DNA of 64,000 bases from Mycolicibacterium sphagni (GTDB taxonomy: Bacteria > Actinomycetota > Actinomycetes > Mycobacteriales > Mycobacteriaceae), in the NCBI RefSeq assembly GCF_002250655.1, contig NZ_NOZR01000019.1, positions 62,001-126,000 of the forward strand. Direction: 5' to 3'. The translations under genes were made by a program, and so were the position numbers. The stretch's first letter is position 1. Every line of letters starts with the position of its first letter. The notes beneath the pieces were generated by a model, which did not search any database, was not told the DNA's origin, and was given only the letters and a program-made list of their open reading frames with translations. This document shows, in pieces, positions 52,286 to 60,588 of the stretch.

Positions 52286-53632
52286 ATGAGTTCGACCAAA
52301 CACCGCGAAGTAGCCAAGCTCGATCGCGTTCCGTTGCCGGTCGAGGCCGCCCGAATGGGCACGACCGGCTGGCAGCTCACCCGCACCGGCGCCCGGGTGC
52401 TCACCACCCTGCCCGGGCGTGGGCGCTGGCAGGACAAGGTCATCAAGCAGATTCCGAAGGCCTTCTCCGACCTTGGCCCCACGTACGTCAAGTTCGGTCA
52501 GATCATCGCGTCCAGCCCGGGTGCGTTCGGGGAAGGCCTGAGCCGAGAGTTCCGCGGCCTGCTCGACGCGGTGCCACCCGCGGACACCGCCGAGGTGCAC
52601 AAGCTGCTCAAGCAGGAGCTGGGGGGCGATCCGGCTGATCTGTTCGCGACGTTCGACGAGGAGCCGTTCGCGTCGGCGTCGATCGCGCAGGTCCACTTCG
52701 CCACCCTGCACAGCGGTGAGGACGTCGTCGTCAAGATCCAGCGACCGGGCATCCGCCGCCGGGTGGCCGCCGATCTGCAGATCCTCAAGCGCTTCGCTCA
52801 GCTCGTCGAGCTGGCCAAGCTGGGCCGGCGGCTGTCGGCCCAGGATGTAGTCGCCGACTTCTCCGACAACCTCGCCGAAGAGCTCGACTTCCGCATCGAG
52901 GCCCAGTCGATGGAGGCCTGGGTATCGGGCCTGCACGGTTCACCGCTGGGCCGCAACATCCGGGTGCCGCAGGTGCACTGGGAGTTCACCAGCGAGCGAG
53001 TGCTGACCATGGAGCGGGTCCGCGGAGTGCGCATCGACGACGTCAAGGCAATCCGCGCGCAGGGCTTCGACGGCACCGAGCTGGTCAAGGCGCTGTTGTT
53101 CGCCACCTTCGAGGGCGGGCTGCGCCACGGCCTGTTCCACGGCGACCTGCACGCCGGCAATCTGCTGGTCGACGACAGCGGCCGCATCGTGTTCCTCGAT
53201 TTCGGCATCATGGGCCGCATCGACCCGCGCACCCGCTGGCTACTGCGCGAACTGGTCTACTCGCTGCTGGTCAAGAAGGACCACGCTTCGGCGGGCAAGA
53301 TCGTCGTGCTGCTGGGCGCGGTGGGCACCACCAAGCCCGAACAGCAAGCCGCCAAGGACCTCGAAGCATTCGCCGCCCCACTGTCGATGAAATCGCTCGG
53401 GGACATGTCCTACGCCGATATCGGCAAACAGCTTTCCGCGCTGGCCGACGCCTATGACGTCAAGCTGCCGCGCGAGCTGGTCCTGATCGGCAAGCAGTTC
53501 CTGTACGTCGAGCGCTACATGAAACTGCTGGCACCCAAGTGGCAGATGATGAACGACCCCCAGTTCTCCGGGTACTTCGCCAACTTCATGGTCGAAGTCA
53601 GTCGGGAACATCAGAGCGACGTCGAGGTCTGA
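52286..53632 (+). CDS. ABC1/UbiB (ADCK) family atypical kinase
   Basis: A 448-residue UbiB-family protein. The KxGQ signature is KFGQIIASSPG (69-79); also present are ASIAQVH, VVKIQRPGI, the ELDFRIEAQSM block, HGDLHAGNLLV and FLDFGIMGR (catalytic loop and DFG-type segment). UbiB proteins support isoprenoid quinone synthesis or lipid handling; in mycobacteria the role is unproven. Equivalent of Rv0647c. Its stop overlaps the lipG start by one base. Confidence 0.92.
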   Translation: MSSTKHREVAKLDRVPLPVEAARMGTTGWQLTRTGARVLTTLPGRGRWQDKVIKQIPKAFSDLGPTYVKFGQIIASSPGAFGEGLSREFRGLLDAVPPADTAEVHKLLKQELGGDPADLFATFDEEPFASASIAQVHFATLHSGEDVVVKIQRPGIRRRVAADLQILKRFAQLVELAKLGRRLSAQDVVADFSDNLAEELDFRIEAQSMEAWVSGLHGSPLGRNIRVPQVHWEFTSERVLTMERVRGVRIDDVKAIRAQGFDGTELVKALLFATFEGGLRHGLFHGDLHAGNLLVDDSGRIVFLDFGIMGRIDPRTRWLLRELVYSLLVKKDHASAGKIVVLLGAVGTTKPEQQAAKDLEAFAAPLSMKSLGDMSYADIGKQLSALADAYDVKLPRELVLIGKQFLYVERYMKLLAPKWQMMNDPQFSGYFANFMVEVSREHQSDVEV

Positions 53633-54540
53633 TGGAGATCCGTTCCGGCACAGCCACTATCGGTGACAACCTCGAGATCTATTACGAGGAAATGGGCAAT
53701 CCCGGCGATCCGCCGGTACTGCTGATCATGGGGTTGGGCGCCCAACTTCTGCTGTGGCGCAACGGTTTCTGCGAGAAGCTGATCGACCAGGGCTACCGGG
53801 TGATCCGCTATGACAACCGCGATGTCGGGCTGTCCTCCAAACTGCACGGCCAGCGTGCCGGCGGCGGGCTGGTACCCAGCCTGGTGCGCTCCTACCTCGG
53901 GCGCCCCAGCCCTTCGGTGTACACGCTCGAGGACATGGCCGACGATGCCGCCGCACTGCTGGACCATCTCGCGATCGACCGAACGCATGTGGTCGGCGCG
54001 TCGATGGGTGGGATGATCGCTCAGATCTTCGCCGCGCGGCATAGCGACAGAACCAAAGCTCTGGGAATCATCTTCTCCTCCAACAACTCTGCGTTTCTAC
54101 CACCGCCGGCGCCCCGGGCACTGCTATCGCTGATCACCGGGCCGTCGCCGAATTCGCCACGCGAAGTGATCATCGAAAACGCGGTCCGCGTGGGCAAGAT
54201 CATCGGCAGTCCCGGCTATCCGGTATCCGAGGAGCAGGCCCGCGCCGACGCCATCGAGGCGTACGAACGCGCCCACTATCCACAGGGCATCGCAAGACAT
54301 TTCGGCGCGGTACTGGGCAGCGGCAGCCTGAAACGCTACGACCGCCAGATCAGCGCGCCGACCGTGGTCATCCATGGCCGCGCCGACAAGTTGATGCGCC
54401 CGTCCGGCGGCCGCTCGATCGCGTCGGCGATCCCGAACGCGCGGCTGGTCCTGTTCGACGGCATGGCTCACGACCTGCCTCAGGCGTTATGGGACAACAT
54501 CGTAGGCGAGCTGAAGACCACATTTGCCGAGGTCAGCTAG
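53632..54540 (+). CDS. lipG: Alpha/beta hydrolase LipG
   Basis: A 302-residue hydrolase: oxyanion region LIMGLGAQ, the DNRDVG motif, nucleophile elbow GASMGG (Ser124), acid HGRADKLM and catalytic His in GMAHDLP. The start shares the A of TGATG with the UbiB gene, so the two are coupled. It precedes the mycolate methyltransferases, as in M. tuberculosis, where LipG is reported to be an esterase with a possible role in mycolate or phospholipid metabolism. Confidence 0.92.
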   Translation: MEIRSGTATIGDNLEIYYEEMGNPGDPPVLLIMGLGAQLLLWRNGFCEKLIDQGYRVIRYDNRDVGLSSKLHGQRAGGGLVPSLVRSYLGRPSPSVYTLEDMADDAAALLDHLAIDRTHVVGASMGGMIAQIFAARHSDRTKALGIIFSSNNSAFLPPPAPRALLSLITGPSPNSPREVIIENAVRVGKIIGSPGYPVSEEQARADAIEAYERAHYPQGIARHFGAVLGSGSLKRYDRQISAPTVVIHGRADKLMRPSGGRSIASAIPNARLVLFDGMAHDLPQALWDNIVGELKTTFAEVS

Positions 54541-54678
54541 CTAATTTCGGTTACGCGCAGAATCGCCGTCGAGCCGCACACGAGTTAGCATCAGAACTGC
54601 ACACGCGGTGATCGCAGAGTCCCACGGGGGGGATACGTGGTTTCTGCCTGAAGCACTCGATGCGAAAGGCGCACCATT

Positions 54679-55563
54679 ATGGCCAGACGGCTGCAACCTC
54701 ATTTCGAGGACGTACAAGCCCACTACGACTTGTCCGACGATTTCTTCCGGCTCTTTCTGGATCCGTCCCAGACCTACAGCTGCGCGTATTTCGAACGCGA
54801 TGACATGACGTTGGAACAGGCCCAACTCGCCAAAATCGACCTGGCGCTGGGCAAGCTGGGCTTGCAGCCCGGCATGACGCTACTGGATGTCGGCTGCGGG
54901 TGGGGCGCCACGATGCTGCGCGCTCTGGAAAAGTACGACGTCAATGTCATCGGACTCACGCTGTCGAAAAACCAGCGCGACCACGTCGAGCAGGTTTTCG
55001 CCGAGTGCGAGAGTTCACGCGGCAAGCGCATCGAACTCAAGGGCTGGGAAGAGTTCAACGAGCCCGTCGACCGGATCGTGTCGATCGGAGCCTTCGAACA
55101 TTTCGGATTCGATCGCTACGACGACTTTTTCGCGATGGCCTATCGGGCGTTGCCCGCCGACGGCGTGATGCTGCTGCACACGATCACGTCCTTCACGTTT
55201 GAGCGGATGGCCGAGAAGAAGGTCCCGCTCACGTTCGAAGCGGCACGCTTCGCGAAGTTCATGCTCACGGAGATCTTCCCCGGCGGGCGGCTGCCGACTG
55301 TCGAAAAGGTCGAGGACCATTCGACCCGGGCCGGCTTCACGCTGACGCGCGTCCAGTCGCTGCAACCGCACTACGCGCGCACGCTGGATTGTTGGGCGCA
55401 GGCCCTTGAGTCCAACCGGGAGAAGGCCATCGAGGTGCAGTCTGAGGAGGTATATGAGCGCTACATGAAGTACCTCACGGGGTGTGCGCGTGGATTCCGG
55501 GTCGGATACATCGACGTCGACCAGTTCACACTCGAGAAGCAACCCCAGGACACGCACGCTTAA
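54679..55563 (+). CDS. mmaA2: Mycolic acid cyclopropane synthase (MmaA2-like)
   Basis: SAM-dependent mycolate methyltransferase, 294 residues. SAM motif LLDVGCGWGATM (68-79), active-site bicarbonate ligands Cys35 (TYSCAY), Glu140 and His141 (GAFEHFG), and the C-terminal SEEVYERYMKYLTGC are intact. The N-terminus (PHFEDVQAHYDLSDDFFRLF) is closest to MmaA2, which makes cis-cyclopropane rings. There is a 138-base gap after lipG, so it may have its own promoter. Confidence 0.88.
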   Translation: MARRLQPHFEDVQAHYDLSDDFFRLFLDPSQTYSCAYFERDDMTLEQAQLAKIDLALGKLGLQPGMTLLDVGCGWGATMLRALEKYDVNVIGLTLSKNQRDHVEQVFAECESSRGKRIELKGWEEFNEPVDRIVSIGAFEHFGFDRYDDFFAMAYRALPADGVMLLHTITSFTFERMAEKKVPLTFEAARFAKFMLTEIFPGGRLPTVEKVEDHSTRAGFTLTRVQSLQPHYARTLDCWAQALESNREKAIEVQSEEVYERYMKYLTGCARGFRVGYIDVDQFTLEKQPQDTHA

Positions 55564-55699
55564 CGCACTGTTTGACGGCCGTTGTGATGGCCTGAGACGG
55601 TATGGTCCAGATCACATAGTGCATACTGGCGCGCACAGCCACTCGCGGGGGCAGTGGTGCATTTAGACAAGAAATAAATCTAGGAAGGCGTTTTCACTC

Positions 55700-56593
55700 A
55701 TGCCCGAGGCAACTGAAACCAAGGACATGCGGCCACATTTCGAAGAAATCCAGGCGCACTACGACCTCTCGGACGACTTCTTCGGCGTGTTTCAGGACCC
55801 CACCCGCAAGTACAGCTGCGCATACTTCACTGGACCGAATGCCACCCTCTCCGAAGCCCAGATCGCCAACGTCGATCAGCACCTGGACCGCTTGGACCTC
55901 AAGCCCGGCATGACGCTGCTCGAGGTGGGCTGCGGTTGGGGCCTGACTTTGCAACGCGCGATGGAGAAGTATGACGTCAACGTCATCGGCTTGACCCTCT
56001 CCAAGAACCAGAAGGCCTACTGCGAGCAGCTGCTGAGCAAGATCGACTCGAAGCGCACGTTTGATGTCCGCCTCGAGGGCTGGGAGCAGTTCCACAGCCC
56101 CGTCGACCGCATCGTGTCGATCGAGGCCATCGAGCACTTCGGCTTCGAGCGTTTCGACGACTTCTTCAAGAACTCGTTCGACATCCTGCCCGCCGACGGC
56201 CGGATGACCGTCCAGAGCAGCTGCGGCTATCACCCCGACGATCTGGCGGCCCGCGGCAAGAAGCTGACGTTTGAATTGGCCCGCTTCGCCAAGTTCATGG
56301 TCGACGTGATCTTCCCCGGTGGCCGGATCCCAAGCACCAAGATGTTGGTCCAGCACGGTGAGAAGGCCGGGTTTGTGGTGCCTGAGCCGCTGTCGCTGCG
56401 CAATCACTACATCAAGACCCTCGGCATCTGGGCGGCACGGCTCGAATGGCACAAGGACGAGGCCGTTGCCGCCGCGGGCATCGAGAGTTACGACAACTAC
56501 ATGCGGTACCTGACCGGCTGCCAGTACTACTACGTCGACGAGACGATCGACGTCAGCTTGGTGACCTACCTCAAGCCGGGTGCCGCGGCCTAG
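55700..56593 (+). CDS. mmaA4: Mycolic acid methyltransferase (MmaA4/Hma-like)
   Basis: Paralogue of 297 residues. SAM motif LLEVGCGWGLTL (73-84), Cys40, Glu145 and His146 (AIEHFG) are present. Features shared with MmaA4 and not with MmaA2 are MTVQSSCGYHP, MLVQHGEKAGF, VPEPLSLRNHYIKTL and the exact end LVTYLKPGAAA. MmaA4 forms the hydroxylated, methyl-branched precursor of keto- and methoxy-mycolates. Preceded by AGGAAGG and followed by a terminator. Confidence 0.88.
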   Translation: MPEATETKDMRPHFEEIQAHYDLSDDFFGVFQDPTRKYSCAYFTGPNATLSEAQIANVDQHLDRLDLKPGMTLLEVGCGWGLTLQRAMEKYDVNVIGLTLSKNQKAYCEQLLSKIDSKRTFDVRLEGWEQFHSPVDRIVSIEAIEHFGFERFDDFFKNSFDILPADGRMTVQSSCGYHPDDLAARGKKLTFELARFAKFMVDVIFPGGRIPSTKMLVQHGEKAGFVVPEPLSLRNHYIKTLGIWAARLEWHKDEAVAAAGIESYDNYMRYLTGCQYYYVDETIDVSLVTYLKPGAAA

Positions 56594-56616
56594 CTCGCAC
56601 CAGCAACAGGCAAGGT

Positions 56617-56647
56617 CCCCCGACGCCTCGAGCGTGCGGGGGATTTT
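56617..56647 (+). terminator. Rho-independent terminator of mmaA genes
   Basis: CCCCCGACGC and GCGTGCGGGGG pair around a CTCGA loop with one bulged G, followed by ATTTT. Located 24 bases after the mmaA4-like stop. Confidence 0.8.
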
Positions 56648-56690
56648 GTATGTGGGGACTTTGTATGTGGGGACTTTGTATGCGGGGACT
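56646..56690. repeat. 15-bp tandem repeat, three copies
   Basis: TTGTATGTGGGGACT occurs three times head to tail (third copy with one T-to-C change), directly after the terminator and before the DGPF gene. Confidence 0.92.
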
Positions 56691-56776
56691 ATGTCGGATT
56701 CGGCGGGCGCAGTTCGTCAGACAGGTAGAGAGTGAAACCAGCCGGGTTTCGCTCCCGCACCCTGGAGGACACCGCC

Positions 56777-57475
56777 ATGTACTACTTCGCACTGCTCCAA
56801 GGCAAAGAGCGCGAACTGACTCCCGAGGAGGCGGGCCGCGAGATGCAGGCGTACCAAGACTTCCACGCCCGCGCGGCAGCGGCGATCCGGGAGGGTGATG
56901 CACTGGGATCGGCCGCCGAGGCGGTGCAGATCACCGGAGGTCCGGACGCGCCGGTGATCACCGATGGCCCGTACGCCGAAGGCGCCGAGATAGCCGGCGG
57001 TTATTACGTGTTCGAAGCCGACAATCTTGACGAGGCATTGCAACTGGCCCGCGGGGTCCCCGCGGCCCAGTACGGGTCGGTCGAGGTGTGGCCGATCGTG
57101 TTCTGGAACCCGGTTGGCCGGCCCACCAGTGACGCTGACTGGCTGGCGCTGTTGCTCGAGCCGGCCGACGGGGTGAACGTCCCCGGTGGCCCCGATTGGG
57201 AGCGGGGGTTGGCCAAGCATGCCGAGTTCGGCGAGGGGGCGGGCTCGCACATCCTCGGCGGGGCGCCGCTTCATCCGCCGTCGACGGCGACGACGGTGCG
57301 CGTGCGCGACGGTGAGGTGCTGCTGACCGATGGCCCGTTCGCCGAGGGCGCCGAGGTCGCCAACGGCTACTACATCCTGTCGGCCGCCGACCGCGACGAG
57401 GCGACCAAGATCGCCTCGATGATCCCGGCATCGGTGGTTCACCTGCGCCGGCTTGCGGGTTTATCCGGGCTGTAG
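56777..57475 (+). CDS. Tandem YCII-related (DGPF) protein
   Basis: A 232-residue protein with two YCII/DGPF domains: the first (1-105) carries TDGPYAEGAEIAGGYYVF, the second (about 115-232) TDGPFAEGAEVANGYYIL. DGPF proteins are the standard partners of ECF42 sigma factors; single-domain members are about 120 residues, so this is a fused duplication. The ATG at 56777 has a GGAGG site. The stop abuts the sigma factor start with no gap, showing coupling. Confidence 0.9.
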   Translation: MYYFALLQGKERELTPEEAGREMQAYQDFHARAAAAIREGDALGSAAEAVQITGGPDAPVITDGPYAEGAEIAGGYYVFEADNLDEALQLARGVPAAQYGSVEVWPIVFWNPVGRPTSDADWLALLLEPADGVNVPGGPDWERGLAKHAEFGEGAGSHILGGAPLHPPSTATTVRVRDGEVLLTDGPFAEGAEVANGYYILSAADRDEATKIASMIPASVVHLRRLAGLSGL

Positions 57476-58687
57476 ATGGGTTCCCTGGACGGCGTCTTCC
57501 GGCGAGAGTGGGGTCCCGCGGTCGCTGCCCTCGCGCGGTGGTCAGGTGATCTCGATGTCGCCGAAGATGCCGTCCAGGAAGCATGCGCAGAGGCGCTGCG
57601 CAGTTGGCCCCGCGACGGCATCCCCGACAACCCGGGTGGCTGGCTGGTCACAGTGGCCCGCAACCGAGCCAGGGACCGGCTACGTCGCGAATCAATCCGC
57701 CCTGGAAAGGAATTCGCCGCTGTGCTCAACGACGACGCAGTTGATGCCATGGTGGTCCATCAGGTCCGCGACGACGAGCTGCGAATGATGTTCACTTGTG
57801 CACATCCAGCCCTGGAGCGCCTTTCCCAATTGGCACTCACGCTGCGGTTGGTGTCGGGTCTCACGGTGCCGGAGATCGCTCGGGCGCTTTTGGTCAGCGA
57901 AAGCGCGGTAGGTCAGCGAATCACGCGGGCCAAAAGCAAGATCCGGCATGCCAACATCCCCCTTCGGGTGCCGCCGCCGGAGCTGTTGGGAGAGCGCACG
58001 CCGCACGTGCTGTCCTGTATCTATTCAGTGTTCACCGAGGGGTACTGGTCCACGGCCGGACCGTCCGCGATTCGCGATGAGCTGTGCGACGAAGGGGTAC
58101 GGCTGGCCGGTGAACTGCGGTTGTTGATGGCCAGCGAGCGGGAAACGCACGCATTGTATGCTCTTGTGCTGCTGCATGATTCGCGTCGATCCACCCGAAT
58201 CGACACGACCGGAGCGTTGGTTCCGCTGGAGGAGCAGGACCGGCGCCGATGGGATCGAGGCAGAGTCGCCCGCGGACTCGACGCGCTGCGCCGGGCCGAA
58301 GGGTCGACCGGGCCGTATCTGCCTCAGGCAGTGATCGCCGCGACACATGCGACCGCGCCGAGTTGGGAGCGGACCGACTGGGTGACGATCTGCCGGGCAT
58401 ACGACCTCTTGGCAGGAATGACCGATTCTCCGGTGGTGCGCGCAAATCGAGCACTGGCGATAGGTTTTCGCGATGGCCCGCAGGCGGGTCTCCTGGCTCT
58501 GGACAAGGTTGCGCAGGACCCTCGGTTGACACGCTCCAACCTGGTGCCGACGGTGCGTGCTGATCTGTTGCGCCGGGCGGGCAGACTTGGTGAGGCGATC
58601 CCCTGGTATCGGAAGGCGATGGAACTCAACGGCTCTGAACCGGGGCGGGTATTTCTCCGTCGGCGAATCGCCGAATGCGGCGGCTGA
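57476..58687 (+). CDS. ECF42-type RNA polymerase sigma factor with TPR-like C-terminus
   Basis: A 403-residue ECF sigma factor. Region 2 includes DLDVAEDAVQEACAEALRSW and GWLVTVARNRARDRLRRE; region 4 includes LTLRLVSGLTVPEIARALL and VSESAVGQRITRAKSKIR. The extension of about 200 residues after region 4 (starting near LSCIYSVFTEGYW) is the mark of ECF42, where it is needed for activity and no anti-sigma factor exists. Starts directly after the DGPF gene, its likely regulatory partner and target. Confidence 0.92.
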   Translation: MGSLDGVFRREWGPAVAALARWSGDLDVAEDAVQEACAEALRSWPRDGIPDNPGGWLVTVARNRARDRLRRESIRPGKEFAAVLNDDAVDAMVVHQVRDDELRMMFTCAHPALERLSQLALTLRLVSGLTVPEIARALLVSESAVGQRITRAKSKIRHANIPLRVPPPELLGERTPHVLSCIYSVFTEGYWSTAGPSAIRDELCDEGVRLAGELRLLMASERETHALYALVLLHDSRRSTRIDTTGALVPLEEQDRRRWDRGRVARGLDALRRAEGSTGPYLPQAVIAATHATAPSWERTDWVTICRAYDLLAGMTDSPVVRANRALAIGFRDGPQAGLLALDKVAQDPRLTRSNLVPTVRADLLRRAGRLGEAIPWYRKAMELNGSEPGRVFLRRRIAECGG

Positions 58688-58708
58688 CTGCGGGCTAGTG
58701 TCACGCTC

Positions 58709-59779
58709 ATGCTCGTTGGCCGGCTTGCCGATCCGAATCGTTCCCTCGGCACTGATCCTCGGTCGGATCCGCGGCTAGTGGCGGCACTCGCCCCGATCGG
58801 CCTAGCCGGCATCCTTCCCGACGCACCCTTGACGGTGGACTCACCGCTTGCAGACCGGTTGGCCTACGCGGCTGCCGCGGAGGACGCCGTCGGCGGAGTG
58901 TTCACCATGTTCGCCCTCAACGCACCGTCCCCCGCCGGCGTCACGACGACGACGGTGACTATTCCCGGCGCGGACGGCAACGAGGTCACGCTGTTCATCT
59001 GCCGCCCGGACCGCGCCGGCGGGCCGTTGCCGGCGGTGGTGCACTTCCACGGCGGGGCGATGGCAATCTGCAGCGCAGCCGATGCCGGTTATCGGCTACT
59101 GCGGGAGAGTCTGGCGGCCACCGGGCTGGTGGTGGTCGGGGTGGAGTTCCGTAATTCAGGCGGCCGGCTTGGCGCGCATCCCTATCCCGCCGGTCTCAAC
59201 GACTGCGCCGCGGCCACCCGGTGGGTGTACGCGAACGCCGCGGATCTGGGGATCAGTCACCTGATCGTGTCCGGGGAGTCCGGCGGCGGGAATCTGACGT
59301 TGACCGTCCTGCACAAGGCCAAGCGCGAAGGTTGGCTCACCGAGATCGCCGGCGCGTACGCGCAGTGCCCTTATATCTCCAACCGCTGGCTGGACTATCC
59401 CGATGAGCTGCCGTCGCTGCGCGAGAATGACGGCTACTTCATCAGCTGCCAGCAGGGCGCGCTACTGGGCTCGCTCTACGACCCGGACAGGGCACACGCC
59501 GAGAATCCGACGTGCTGGGCGTCTGCGGCCAGCCACGACGATCTGGTCGGCCTGCCCCCGCACACCATCTCGGTCAACGAGCTCGACCCTCTGCGCGACG
59601 AGGGGCTTCTTTACTACCGGCGATTGGTGGCAGCCGGTGTTCCCGCTGCGGGACGCATCGTCGTCGGCACCTGCCACGGCGGGGATTTGTTGCTGCCGGC
59701 CGCCATGCCGGAGGTCTTCGGTGCGTCGGTTCGTGATGTGAGTGGCTTCGCGTATTCGGTGGGCGTTACGTCCCGGTAA
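58709..59779 (+). CDS. Alpha/beta hydrolase (HSL/GDXG-type esterase)
   Basis: A 356-residue esterase of the hormone-sensitive-lipase-like family. Oxyanion motif HFHGGAM (about 111-117), nucleophile elbow GESGGGN (near 190), acid in NELDPLRDEG and catalytic His in GTCHGGD are all present. No signal peptide. It starts 21 bases after the sigma factor gene on the same strand, so it could belong to the same transcript and be an ECF42 target. Confidence 0.88.
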   Translation: MLVGRLADPNRSLGTDPRSDPRLVAALAPIGLAGILPDAPLTVDSPLADRLAYAAAAEDAVGGVFTMFALNAPSPAGVTTTTVTIPGADGNEVTLFICRPDRAGGPLPAVVHFHGGAMAICSAADAGYRLLRESLAATGLVVVGVEFRNSGGRLGAHPYPAGLNDCAAATRWVYANAADLGISHLIVSGESGGGNLTLTVLHKAKREGWLTEIAGAYAQCPYISNRWLDYPDELPSLRENDGYFISCQQGALLGSLYDPDRAHAENPTCWASAASHDDLVGLPPHTISVNELDPLRDEGLLYYRRLVAAGVPAAGRIVVGTCHGGDLLLPAAMPEVFGASVRDVSGFAYSVGVTSR

Positions 59780-59801
59780 AGCCCCTGCTCCTACGGCAGT
59801 T

Positions 59802-59851
59802 AAGGCCTTGCCGCACAGTGCCGTGCGACTCACCGCGGGCGGGGGCCTTTT
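59802..59851 (+). terminator. Possible terminator after esterase gene
   Basis: AAGGCC and GGCCTTTT can pair around an inner CGCAC/GTGCG hairpin, ending in TTTT. Arms are short and the structure is long, so this is a weak call. Confidence 0.35.
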
Positions 59852-59912
59852 CCGTCCCAAAGTCATCGCCGGGCGGCGACGAAAAAAGGGGCACTTATCA
59901 GCGGCGTTCCGG

Positions 59913-59941
59913 TTGACAGGCTTGGCGGCCTCTGGGACTAT
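59913..59941 (+). promoter_or_regulatory. Putative promoter of small secreted protein gene
   Basis: A consensus TTGACA (59913-59918) is followed after 17 bases by GACTAT. A start site about 40 bases before the ATG at 59987 would follow. Confidence 0.4.
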
Positions 59942-59986
59942 TTACTCAATCCGTAAGGGATCAAGATCACAATTCTGGGGGTTGTC

Positions 59987-60466
59987 ATGTCGGTCATCGC
60001 TACGAAACTTCAGGCCGCGGCCGGTGCCGCAGTCATTGCCACTGCGGTCGCCGTCACCCCGGCCATCGCGCACGCGGCGCCAAGCTTGACGCCCTTCGCT
60101 GAAGGTCTCGGCAACTCTGCCGAACTCCTCATCGATCCAGTCGTCATCGTCCCGACTTCGAGTTCGAATAAGACCGCCGCGGCGAGCGTGACGGCCAATG
60201 CCGCCCCGACTCCTGCTGAAATCATCAAGACGTTCATTGCAGGACTCAGCACGGCGACCCAGAACGCCATCAAGGCTGGTTCGCAATTTGTCGGAACATT
60301 CGCCTACGCCGGCCTCGCCTTCACTGGCCTGGTGTTCACGACCGTCGGCGAAATTGTTCCCGGTCCGATCGGCGACGCTTTCAAGAATGTGGGCACTGGC
60401 CTCAACAACGCGGCCAATAACGTCGCGAAGGTAGTCAAAATCGGCCCGTACTCCACCTCGGCCTAA
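59987..60466 (+). CDS. Small secreted protein of unknown function
   Basis: A 159-residue protein with a Sec signal peptide ending in AIAHA-AP (cleavage near residue 30). The mature part has a Ser/Ala-rich segment, a helix (PAEIIKTFIAGLSTATQNAI), a hydrophobic stretch (FAYAGLAFTGLVFTTVGEIV) and an amphipathic C-terminus. No family recognised. It has its own promoter candidate and a strong terminator, so it is a single-gene unit that may be highly expressed. Confidence 0.8.
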   Translation: MSVIATKLQAAAGAAVIATAVAVTPAIAHAAPSLTPFAEGLGNSAELLIDPVVIVPTSSSNKTAAASVTANAAPTPAEIIKTFIAGLSTATQNAIKAGSQFVGTFAYAGLAFTGLVFTTVGEIVPGPIGDAFKNVGTGLNNAANNVAKVVKIGPYSTSA

Positions 60467-60478
60467 CCAATCTCCGAA

Positions 60479-60523
60479 AACGGCTCGTCAGTTGTTGTCA
60501 CGCAGCAGCTGACGAGTCGTTTT
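60479..60523 (+). terminator. Rho-independent terminator after secreted protein gene
   Basis: CGGCTCGTCAG pairs with CTGACGAGTCG (one G-U) and is followed by TTTTATTTT, 11 bases past the stop. Confidence 0.85.
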
Positions 60524-60588
60524 ATTTTGGCCAGGTGTTGCGGCTGCCCTGCCATTGCAGACCGCACCGGAGCAGGGGAATTTACTGA

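Noticed and set aside
56646..56690. Small coding gene with repeated WGLCM residues
   Set aside because: The repeat peptide is just a translation of the 15-bp tandem repeat; no start site or family support.
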